Shown piece by piece: positions 12,151 through 23,515 of a stretch of DNA of 64,000 nt. Both the position numbers and the translations under genes were made by a program. Source of the stretch: Colletes latitarsis (taxonomy: Eukaryota > Arthropoda > Insecta > Hymenoptera > Colletidae); the NCBI RefSeq assembly GCF_051014445.1, contig NW_027488366.1:15456001-15520000 (forward strand), written 5' to 3'. Under the pieces are notes generated by a model that had not been told where the DNA came from, made no database searches, and worked only from the letters and a program-made list of their open reading frames with translations. Each line of letters starts with the position of its first letter. Within the stretch, counting starts at the first letter, position 1.

Positions 12151-15100
12151 TAGCCATGAAGTATGAGAAATATGCGAAAGTATCAGCCTCATGAGGGCAA
12201 ATCCTAGACCTAACCCAAACCTAACATGCGTTATCCTCTAAAATATTTATCAAGACCAGGTTTAATTGAATGTTCCAGTGTGGTACCACATTACTACGTG
12301 GACCAAACCAGAAAAAACCTAGGATCCGTTCAACAAGTATGTGAAGAATGCGAAAGTATGAGTCTGATGAGTGAAAATCACAGGGCTAACCTAGACCTAA
12401 CATGCGTTATCCTCTAAAATATTGATCCAAACCAGGTTTAATGGACTGTTTCAGTGTGGTGCCACTTTACTACGTGATCCAAAGCAAAAAAAACCCTCGA
12501 TCACGTCAACATGTATGTTAAAACTGCGAAAGTATGACCCTGATGACGCAAATCCCAGGCCTAACCTAGACCTAACATGCGTTGTCCTCTAAAATATTGA
12601 TGGAAACCAGGTTGAGTTAATTGTTTCAGTGTTGTACTTCATTACTACGTGATGCAAACCGGAAAAAGCCCAGAATCTAGCCATCAAGTATGAGAAATAT
12701 GCGAAAGAATGAGCCTGATGAGAGCAAATCCCAGACCTATCCCAGACCAAACTTGCGTTATCCTCTAAAATATTGATCGAAACCAGTTTTAATTGACTGT
12801 TTCAGTGTGGTACCACATTACTACGTGATCCAAACCAGAAATAGCCCAGGATCCAGCCATGAAGTATGAGAAATATGCGAAAGTATGAGCCTGATGGGGG
12901 CAAATCCAAGTCCTAACCCAGACCTAACATGCGTTATCCTCTAAAATATTGATTCAAACCCGGTTTAATGGACTGTTTCAGTGTGGTACCACTTTACTAC
13001 GTGATCCAAAGCAGAAAAAACCCTCGATCACGTCAACATGTAAGTTAAAACTGCGAAAGTATGACCCTGATCAGTGAAAATCCCAGACCTAACCTAGACC
13101 TAACATGCGTTATCCTCTAAAATATTGATCCAAACCAGGATTAATGGACTGTTTCAGTGTGGGCCCACATTACTACGTGATCCAAACCAGTAAAAACCCA
13201 GGATCTGTTCAACAAGTATGTGAAAAACGCGAAAGTATGAGCCTGATGAGGGCAAATCCCAGACCTATCCCAGACCAAACTTGCGTTATCCTCTAAAATA
13301 TTGATCGAAACCAGTTTTAATTGACTGTTTCAGTGTGGTACCACATTACTACGTGATCCAAACCAGAAATAGCCCAGGATCCAGCCATGAAGTATGAGAA
13401 ATATGCGAAAGTATGAGCCTGATGGGGGCAAATCCAAGTCCTAACCCAGACCTAACATGCGTTATCCTCTAAAATATTGATTCAAACCCGGTTTAATGGA
13501 CTGTTTCAGTGTGGTACCACTTTACTACGTGATCCAAAGCAGAAAAAACCCTCGATCACGTCAACATGTAAGTTAAAACTGCGAAAGTATGACCCTGATG
13601 AGTGAAAATCCCAGACCTAACCTAGACCTAACATGCGTTATCCTCTAAAATATTGATCCAAACCAGGATTAATGGACTGTTTCAGTGTGGGCCCACATTA
13701 CTACGTGATCCAAACCAGTAAAAACCCAGGATCTGTTCAACAAGTATGTGAAAAACGCGAAAGTATGAGCCTGATGAGGGCAAATCCCAGACCTATCCCA
13801 GACCAAACTTGCGTTATGCTCTAAAATATTGATCGAAACCAGGTTTAATCGACTGTTTCAGTGTGGTACCACATTGCTACGTGATCCAAACCAGAAAAAA
13901 CCCAGGATCAGTTCAACAAGTATGTGAAAAACGCGAAAGTATGAGCCTGATGAGGGCGAATCCCAGACCTATCCCAGACCTAACTTGCGTTATCCTCTAA
14001 AATATTGATCCAAACCAGGTTTAATGGACTGTTTCAGTGTGGTACCACTTTACTACGTGATCCAAAGCAGAAAAAACCCTCGATCAGGTCAACATGTATG
14101 TTAAAACTGCGGACGTATGACCCTGATGAGGGCAAATCCCAGGCCTAACCTAGACCTAAAATGCGTTATCCTTAAAAATATTGATCGCAACCTGGTTTAA
14201 TCGACTGTTTCAGTGTGGTACCACATTACTATGTGATCCAAACCAGAAAAAACCCACGATCCGTTCAACAAGTATGTGAAGAATGCGAAAGTATGAGTCT
14301 GATGAGTGAAAATCCCCGGCCTAACCTAGACCTAACATGCGTTATCCTCAAAAATATTGATCGAAACCAGGTTTAATCGACTGTTTCAGTGTGGTACCAC
14401 ACTACTACGTGACCCAAACCGGAAAAACCCAGGATCTGTTGAACAAGTATGTGAAAAACGCGAAAGTATGAGCCTGACGAGGGCAAATCCAAGACCTATC
14501 CCAGACCTAACTTGCGTTGTCCTCTAAAATATTGATGGAAACCAGGTTTAATTGATTGTTTCAGTGTGGTCCCACATTACTACGTGATCCAAACCAGAAA
14601 AAACCCAGGATCTGTTCAACATGTATGAGAAATATACGAAAGAATGAGCCTGATGAGAGCAAATCCCAGACCTAACCTAGACCTAACATGAATTATTCTC
14701 TAAAATATTGATCGAAACCAGGTTTAATTGACTGTATCAGTGTGGTCCCACATTACTACGTGATCCAAACCAGAAAAAACCCAGGATCCGTTCAACAAGT
14801 ATGTGAAGAATGCGAATGTATGAGTCTGATGAGTGAAATTCCCAGGCCTAACCTAGACCTAACATGCGTTATCCTCTAAAATATTGATCGAAACCTGGTT
14901 TAATCGACTGTTTCAGTGTGGTACCACATTACTATGTGATCCAAACCAGAAAATAACCCAGGATCTGTTCAACGAGTATGTGAAGTGTGCGAAAGTATGA
15001 GTCTGATGAGGTCAAATCCCAGACCAATCCCAGACTTAACTTGCGTTATCCTCTAAGATATTGATCGAAACCAGGTTTAATCGTCTGTTTCAGTGTGGTA

Positions 15101-15493
15101 CCACATTACTACGTGATCCAAACCAGAAAAAACCCAAGATCAGTTCAACAAGTATGAGAAGAATGCGAAAGTATGAGTCTGATGAGTGGAAATCCCAGGG
15201 CTAACCTAGACCTTACATGCGTTATCCTCTAAAATATTCATCCAAACCCGGTTTAATAGACTGTTTCAGTGTGGTACCACACTACTACGTGATACAAACC
15301 AGAAAAAACCCAGGATCTGTTCAACAAGTATGTGAAAAACGCGAAAGTATGAGCCTAATGAGGGCGAATCCCAGACCTATGCCAGACCTAACTTGCGTTA
15401 TCCTCTAAAATATTGATCGAAACCAGGTTTAATTGACTGTTTCAGCATGGTACCACATTACTATGTGATACAATCCAGAAACAGCCCAGGATC
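12151..15493 (+). repeat. Block M, copy 2 (19 monomers, about 3343 bp, triplet retained)
   Basis: A tandem copy of 9335-12150 that keeps both 528-bp triplets (paired markers near 12847 and 13375). It carries the same GATCAG/GATGAG pattern as the first 5 kb of the window. A 1-bp deletion near 12545 (GATGACGCAAA) distinguishes it from copy 1. The match to copy 1 ends near 15.5 kb, where GAGAGATATGCG and GCCTGCTGAGG appear. Confidence 0.85.
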
Positions 15494-17603
15494 TAGCCAT
15501 GAAGTATGAGAGATATGCGAAAGTATGAGCCTGCTGAGGGCAAATCCTAGACCTAACCCAAGCCTAACATGCGTTATCCTCTAAAATATTTATCAAGACA
15601 AGGTTTAATTGATTGTTTCAGTGCGGACCCACATTACTACGTGATCCATACCAGAAAAAACCCAGCATCCGTTCAACAAGTATGTGAAGAATTCGAAAGT
15701 ATGAGTCTGATGAGTGAAAATCCCAGGCCTAACCTAGACCTAACATGCGTTATCCTCTAAAATATTGATCGAAACCTGGTTTAATCGACTGTTTCAGTGT
15801 GGTACCACATTACTATGTGATCCAAACCAGAAAATAACCCAGGATCTGTTCAACGAGTATGTGAAGTGTGCGAAAGTATGAGTCTGATGAGGTCAAATCC
15901 CAGGCCTAACCTAGACCTAACATGCGTTATCCTCTAAAATATTGATCGAAACCTGGTTTAATCGACTGTTTCAGTGTGGTACCACATTACTATGTGATCC
16001 AAACCAGAAAAAACCCAGGATCAGTTCAACAAGTATGAGAGGAATGCGAAAGTATGAGTCTGATGAGTGCAAATCCCAGGGCTAACCTAGCCCTAACATG
16101 CGTTATCCTCTAAAATATTGATCCAAACCAGGTTTAATGGACTGTTTCAGTGTGGTACCACACTACTACGTGATACAAACCAGAAAAAACCCAGGATCTG
16201 TTCAACAAGTATGTGAAAAACGCGAAAGTATGAGCCTGATGAGGGCGAATCCCAGACCTATGCCAGACCTAACTTGCGTTATCCTCTAAAATATTGATCG
16301 AAACCAGGTTTAATTGACTGTTTCAGCGTGGTACCACAGTACTACGTGATACAATCCAGAAACAGCCCAGGATCTGGCCATGAAGTATGAGAAATATGCG
16401 AAAGTATGAGCCTGATGAGGGCAAATCCTAGACCTAACCCAAACCTAACATGCGTTATCCTCTAAAATATTTATCAAGACCAGGTTTAATTGAATGTTTC
16501 AGTGTGGTGCCACTTTACTACGTGATCCAAAGCAGAAAAAACCGTCGATCAGGTCAACATGTATGTTAAAACTGCGAAAGTATGACCCTGATGAGGGCAA
16601 ATCCCAGGACTACCCTAGACCTAACTTGCGTTATCCTCTAAAATATTGATCGAAACCAGGTTTAATTCGCTGTTTCAGGGTGGTACCACATTACTACGTC
16701 ATACAATCCAGAAACAGCCCAGGATCTAGCCATCAAGTATGAGAAATATGCCAAAGAATGAGCCTGATGAGAGCAAATCCCAGACCTAACCTAGACCTAA
16801 CATGCGCTGTCCTCTAAGATATTGATGGAAACCAGGTTTAATTGACTGTTTCAGTGTTGTACTTCATTACTACGTGATCCACTCCAGAAAAAACCCAGGA
16901 TCTGTTCAACGAGTATGTGAAGTGTGCGTAGGTATGAGTCTGATGAGGGCAAATCCCAGACCTATCCCAGACCTAACTTGCGTTATCCACTAAAATATTG
17001 ATCGAAACCAGGTTTAACCGACTGTTTCAGTGTGGAACCACATTACTACGTGATCCAAACCAGCAAAACCCAGTTTCAGTTCAACAAGTATGTGAAGAAT
17101 GCGAAAGTATGAGTCTGATGAGTGAAAATCCCAGGCCTAACCTAGACCTAACATGCGTTGTCCTCAAAAATAGTGATCGAAACCTGGTTTTATCGACTGT
17201 TTCAGTGTGGTACCACATTACTATGTGATCCAAACCAGAAAATAACCCAGGATCTGTTCAACAAGTATGTGAAGTGTGCGAAAGTATGAGTCTGATGAGG
17301 GCTAATCCCAGACCTATCCCAGACCTAGCTTGCGTGATCCTGTAAAATATTGATCGAAACCAAGTTTAATTGACTGTTTTAGTGTTGTACCACATTACTA
17401 CGTGATCCAAACCAGAAAAAACCCAGGATCTGTTTAACAAGTATGTGGAGAATGCGAAAGTATGAGTCTGATGAGTGAAAATCCCAGGCCTAACCTAGAC
17501 CTAACATGCGTTATCCTCAAAAATATTGATCGAAACCTGGTTTAATCGACTGTTTCAGTTTGGTACCACATTACTATGTGATCCAAACCAGAAAATAACC
17601 CAG

Positions 17604-17779
17604 GATCTGTTCAACGAGTATGTGAAGTGTGCGAAAGTATGAGTCTGATGAGGACAAATCCCAGACCTATCCCAGACCTAACATGCGTTATCCTCTAAAA
17701 TATTTATCAAGACCAGGTTTAATTGAATGTTTCAGTGTGGTACCACATTACTACGTGATCCAAACCAGAAAAAACCCAG
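17604..17779 (+). repeat. Exemplar monomer, class b (176 bp), first of a perfect pair
   Basis: It begins GATCTGTTCAACGAG and carries GAAGTGTGCG at positions 21-30. It has the double CCCAGACCTA sub-repeat and the TTTATCAAGACC form of the central box. By my reading it is identical base for base to the next monomer at 17780-17955. Class b dominates the right two thirds, commonly next to class a monomers, giving a b-a dimer of about 353 bp. Confidence 0.85.
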
Positions 17780-17955
17780 GATCTGTTCAACGAGTATGTG
17801 AAGTGTGCGAAAGTATGAGTCTGATGAGGACAAATCCCAGACCTATCCCAGACCTAACATGCGTTATCCTCTAAAATATTTATCAAGACCAGGTTTAATT
17901 GAATGTTTCAGTGTGGTACCACATTACTACGTGATCCAAACCAGAAAAAACCCAG
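17780..17955 (+). repeat. Second copy of a perfectly duplicated monomer (class b)
   Basis: This monomer matches 17604-17779 at every position I compared, while neighbouring monomers elsewhere in the array usually differ at several to many positions. The next monomer, from 17956, is a class a unit, so the perfect identity stops at the monomer edge. The simplest explanation is an unequal exchange or replication slip of exactly one repeat unit, recent enough to carry no new substitutions. Confidence 0.85.
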
Positions 17956-18661
17956 GATCCGTTCAACAAGTATGTGAAGAATGCGAAAGTATGAGTCAGA
18001 TGAGTGAAGATCCCAGGCCTAACCTAGACCCAACATGCGTTATCCTCTAAAATATTGATCGAAACCTGGTTTAATCGACTGTTTCAGTGTGGTACCACAT
18101 TACTATGTGATCCAAACCAGAAAATAACCCAGGATCTGTTCAACGAGTATGTGAAGTGTGCGAAAGTATGAGTCTGATGAGTGAAAATCCCAGACCAATC
18201 CCAGACTTAACATGCGTTAACCTCTAAAATATTTATCAAGACCAGGTTTAATTGATTGTTTCAGTGTGGACCCACACTACTACGTGATCCAAACCAGAAA
18301 AAACCCAGCATCCGTTCAACAAGTATGTGAAGAATGCGAAAGAATGAGTCTGATGAGTGAGAATCCCAGACCAATCCCTGACTTAACTTGCGTTATCCTC
18401 TAAAATATTGATCGAAACGTGGTTTAATCGACTCTTTCAGTGTGGTGCCTCATTACTATGTGATCCAAACCAGAAAATAACCCAGGATCTGTTCAACGAG
18501 TATGTGAAGTGTGCGAAAGTATGAGTCTGATGAGGTCAAATCCCAGACCAATTCCAGACTTAACTTGCGTTATCCTCTAAAATATTGATCGAAACCAGGT
18601 TTAATCGACTGTTTCAGTGTGGTACCACATTACTACGTGATCCAAACCAGAAAAAACCCAG

Positions 18662-19014
18662 GATCAGTTCAACAAGTATAAGAAGAATGCGAAAGTATGA
18701 GTCTGATGAGTGAAAATCCCAGGGCTAACCTAGACCTAACATGCGTTATCCACTAAAATATTGATCGAAACCAGGTTTAATCGACTGTTTCAGTGTGGTA
18801 CCACATTACTACGTGATCCAAACCAGAAAAAACCCAGGATCAGTTCAACAAGTATAAGAAGAATGCGAAAGTATGAGTCTGATGAGTGAAAATCCCAGGC
18901 CTAACCTAGACCTAACATGCGTTATCCTCTAAAATATTGATCGAAACCTGGTTTAATCGACTGTTTCAGTGTGGTACCACATTACTATGTGATCCAAACC
19001 AGAAAATAACCCAG
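18662..19014 (+). repeat. Two adjacent class f monomers (176 + 177 bp)
   Basis: Both begin GATCAGTTCAACAAG and share TATAAGAAGAATGCG, which separates class f from class a (TATGTGAAG). The first ends A6-CCC and is 176 bp. The second ends A4-T-A2-CCC and is 177 bp, which illustrates the two monomer length classes in this array. Confidence 0.8.
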
Positions 19015-20779
19015 GATCTGTTCAACGAGTATGTGAAGTGTGCGAAAGTATGAGTCTGATGAGGTCAAATCCCAGACCAATCCCAGACTTAACATGCGTT
19101 ATCCTCTAAAATATTTATCAAGACCAGGTTTAATTGATTGTTTCAATGTGGACCCACACTACTACGTGATCCAAACCAGAAAAAACCCAGCATCCGTTCA
19201 ACAAGTATGTGAAGAATGCGAAAGAATGAGTCTGATGAGTGAGAATCCCAGACCAATCCCAGACTTAACTTGCGTTATCCTCTAAAATATTGATCGAAAC
19301 CAGGTTTAATCGACTGTTTCAGTGTGGTACCACACTACTACGTGATACAAACCAGAAAATAACCCAGGATCTGTTCAACGAGTATGTGAAGTGTGCGAAA
19401 GTATGAGTCTGATGAGGTCAAATCCCAGACCTATCCCAGACCTAACTTGCGTTGTCCTCTAAGATATTGATGGAAACCAGGTTTAATTGACTGTTTCAGT
19501 GTTGTACTTCATTACTACGTGATGCAATCCAGAAAAAGCCCAGGATCTAGCCATCAAGTATGAGAAATATCCGAAAGAACGAGCCTGATGAGATCAAATC
19601 CCCGACCTAACCTAGACCTAACATGAATTATTCTCTAAAATATTGATCGCAACCAGGTTTAAGCGACTGTTTCAGTGTGGTACCACATTACTATGTGATC
19701 CAAACCAGAAAATAACCCAGGATCTGTTCAACGAGTATGTGAAGTGTGCGAAAGTATGAGTCTGATGAGGACTAATCCCAGACCTATCCCAGACCTAACA
19801 TGCGTTATCCTCTAAAATATTTATCAAGACCAGGTTTAATTGATTGTTTCAGTGTGGACCCACATTACTACGTGATCCAAACCAGAAAAAACCCAGGATC
19901 CGTTCAACAAGTATGCGAAGAATGCGAAAGTATGAGTCTGATGAGTGAAAATCCCAGGCCTAACCTAGACCTAACATGCGTTATCCTCAAAAATATTGAT
20001 CGAAACCTGGTTTAATCGACTGTTTCAGTGTGGGACCACATTACTATGTGATACAAACCAGAAAATAACCCGGGATCTGTTCAACGAGTATGTGAAAAAC
20101 GCGAAACTGTGAGCCTGATGAAGGCAAATCTTAGACCTAACCCAGACCTAAGATGCGTTGTCCTCTAAAATATTTATCCAGACCAGGTTTCATTGAATGT
20201 TTCAGTGTGGTACCACTTTACTACGTGATCCAATCCAGAAATAGCCCAGGATCTAGCCATGAAGTATGAGAAATATGCGAAAGTATGAGCCTGATGAGGG
20301 CAAATCCTAGACCTAACCCAGACCTAACATGCGTTATCCTCTAAAATATTTATCAAGAACAGGTTTAATTGAATGTTTCAGTGTGGTACCACATTACTAT
20401 GTGATCCAAACCAGAAAATAACCCAGGATCTGTTCAACGAGTATGTGAAGTGTGCGAAAGTATGAGTCTGATGAGGGCAAATCCCAGACCTATCCCGGAC
20501 CTAACATGCGTCATCCTCTAAAATATTTATCAAGACCAGATTTAATTGATTGTTTCAGTGTGGACCCACATTACTACGTGATCCAAACCAGAAAAAACCC
20601 AGGATCCGTTCAACAAGTATGTGAAGAATGCGAAAGTATGAGTCTGATGAGTGAAAATCCCAGGCCTAACCTAGACCTAACATGCGTTATCCTCAAAAAT
20701 ATTGATCGAAACCTGGTTTAATCGACTGTTTCAGTGTGGTACCACATTACTATGTGATCCAAACCAGAAAATAACCCAG

Positions 20780-22541
20780 GATCTGTTCAACGAGTATGTG
20801 AGGTGTGCGAAAGTATGAGTCTGATGAGGTCAAATCCCAGAACAATCCCAGACTTAACTTGCGTTATCCTCTAAGATATTGATCGAAACCAGGTTTAATC
20901 GACTGTTTCCGTGTGGTACCACATTACTACGTGATCCAATCCAGAAAAACCCCAAGATCAGTTCAACATGTATGAGAAGAATGCGAAAGTATGAGTCTGA
21001 TGAGTGAAAATCCCAGGGCTAACCTAGACCTAACATGCGTTATCCTCTAAACAATTGATCCAAACCAGGTTTAATGGACTGTTTCAGTGTGGTACCACAC
21101 TACTACGTGATACAAACCAGAAAAAACCCAGGATCTGTTCAACAAGTATGAGAAGAATGCGAAAGTATGAGTCTGATGAGTGAAAATCCCAGGGCTAACC
21201 TAGACCTAACATGCGTTATCCTCAAAAATATTGATGGAAACCAGGTTTAATTGACTGTTTCAGTGTTGTACTTCATTACTACGTGATCCAATCCAGAAAA
21301 AGCCCAGGATCTAGCCATCAAGTATGAGAAATATGCGAAAGAATGAGCCTGATGAGAGAAAATCCCAGACCTAACCTAGACCTAACATGAATTATTCTCT
21401 AAAATATTGGTCGAAACCAGGTTTAATTGACTGTTTCAGTGTGGTACCACATTACTACGTGATCCAAACCAGAAAAAACCCAGGATCCGTTCAACAAGTA
21501 TGTGAAGAATGCGAAAGTATGAGTCTGATGAGTGAAAGTACCAGGCCTAACCTAGACCTAACATGCGTTATCCTCAAAAATATTGATCGAAACCTGGTTT
21601 TATCGACTGTCTCAGTGTGGTACCACATTACTATGTGATCCAAACCAGAAAATAACCCAGGATCTGTTCAACGAGTATGTGAAGTGTGCGAAAGTATGAG
21701 TCTGATGAGGTCAAATCCCAGAACAATCCCAGACTTAACTTGCGTTATCCTCTAAGATATTGATCGAAACCAGGTTTAATCGACTGTTTCCGTGTGGTAC
21801 CACATTACTACGTGATCCAATCCAGAAAAACCCCAAGATCAGTTCAACATGTATGAGAAGAATGCGAAAGTATGAGTCTGATGAGTGAAAATCCCAGGGC
21901 TAACCTAGACCTAACATGCGTTATCCTCTAAACAATTGATCCAAAGCAGGTTTAATGGACTGTTTCAGTGTGGTACCACACTACTACGTGATACAAACCA
22001 GAAAAAACCCAGGATCTGTTCAACAAGTATGAGAAGAATGCGAAAGTATGAGTCTGATGAGTGAAAATCCCAGGGCTAACCTAGACCTAACATGCGTTAT
22101 CCTCAAAAATATTGATGGAAACCAGGTTTAATTGACTGTTTCAGTGTTGTACTTCATTACTACGTGATCCAATCCAGAAAAAGCCCAGGATCTAGCCATC
22201 AAGTATGAGAAATATGCGAAAGAATGAGCCTGATGAGAGAAAATCCCAGACCTAACCTAGACCTAACATGAATTATTCTCTAAAATATTGGTCGAAACCA
22301 GGTTTAATTGACTGATCCAGTGTGGTCCCACATTACTACGTGATCCAAACCAGAAAAAACCCAGGATCCGTTCAACAAGTATGTGAAGAATGCGAAAGTA
22401 TGAGTGTGATGTGTGAAAATCCCAGGCCTAACCTAGACCTAACATGCGTTATCCTCAAAAATATTGATCGAAACGTGGTTTAATCGACTCTTTCAGTGTG
22501 GTGCCACATTACTATGTGATCCAAACCAGAAAATAACCCAG
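20780..22541 (+). repeat. Tandem 5-monomer (881-bp) higher-order units in block N copy 1
   Basis: GATCTG starts at 20780 and 21661 are 881 bp apart, and the following five monomers share markers: CCCAGAACAATCCC, TTTCCGTGTGG, CCCCAAGATCAG, CTCTAAACAATTGATCC and AATATTGGTCG. Identity is high for about 660 bp. The last one and a half monomers then diverge: the second copy has GAGTGTGATGTGTG and GAAACGTGG, while the first has GAGTCTGATGAGTG and GAAACCTGG. Confidence 0.85.
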
Positions 22542-23515
22542 GATCTGTTCAACGAGTATGTGAAGTGTGCGAAAGTATGAGTCTGATGAGGTCAAATCCC
22601 AGACCTTTCCCAGACCTAACTTGCGTTATCCTCTAAAATATTGATCGAAACCAGGTTTAATTGAATGTTTCTGTGTGGTACCACATTACTACGTGATCCA
22701 AACCAGTAAAAACCCAGGATCCGTTCTACAAGTATGTGAAGAATGCGAAAGTATGAGTCTGATGAGTGAAAATCCCAGGCCTAACCCAGACCTAAGATGC
22801 TTTATCCTCTAAAATATTTATCCAGAACAGGTTTCATTGAATGTTTCAGTGTGGTACCACTTTACTACGTGATCCAATCCAGACATAGCCCAGGATCTAG
22901 CCATGAAGTATGAGAAATATGCGATAGTAAGAGCCTGATGAGGGCAAATCCTAGACCTATCCCAGACCTAACTTGCGTTATCCTCTAAAATATTGATCGA
23001 AACCAGGTTTAATTGACTGTTTCAGCGTGGTACCACATTACTACGTGATACAATGCAGAAACAGCCCAGGATCTAGCCATGAAGTATGAGAAATATGCGA
23101 AAGTATGAGCCTGATGAGGGCAAATCCTAGACGTAACCCAGACCTAACACGCGTTATCCTCTAAAATATTTATCAAGACCAGGTTTAATTGAATGTTTCA
23201 GTGTGGTACCACATTACTACGTGATCCAAACCAGACAAAAACCCAGGATCCGTTCAACAAGTATGTGAGGAATGCGAAAGTATGAGTCTGATGAGTGAAA
23301 ATCCCAGGCCTAACCTAGACCTAACATGCGTTGTCCTCAAAAATATTGATCGAAACCTGGTTTAATCGACAGTTTCAGTGTGGTACCACATTACTATGTG
23401 ATCCAAACCAGTAAAAACCCAGGATCTGTTCAACGAGTATGTGAAGTGTGCGAAAGTATGAGTCTGATGAGGGCAAATCCCAGACCTATCCCAGACCTAA
23501 CATGCGTTATCCTCT

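Larger units (their letters stand above)
15494..18225 (+). repeat. Mosaic satellite segment linking left and right array domains
   Basis: Mixed a, b, d and e monomers. About 16.02-16.80 kb carries the marker series CTAGCCCTAAC, CACAGTACTACG, CCGTCGATCAGG, GGACTACCC and TTCGCTGTTTCAGGG. The same series occurs in the higher-order repeat at 38-49 kb (for example 16544 and 40341). The stretch 16795-17250 matches 53289-53744. The perfect monomer pair at 17604-17955 lies here. No gene is visible. Confidence 0.8.
18226..23515 (+). repeat. Block N, copy 1 (about 30 monomers, 5.29 kb)
   Basis: Markers here reappear 5290 bp downstream up to about 18.9 kb, and 5113 bp downstream from about 19.2 kb, because copy 2 lacks one monomer. 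Shared markers include CCCAGCATCCG with AAAGAATGAG, ATTCCAGACTTAAC, AATATTTATCCAGAACAGG and CCAGACAAAAACCC. Class a, b and f monomers predominate, unlike the left 15 kb. Confidence 0.85.
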
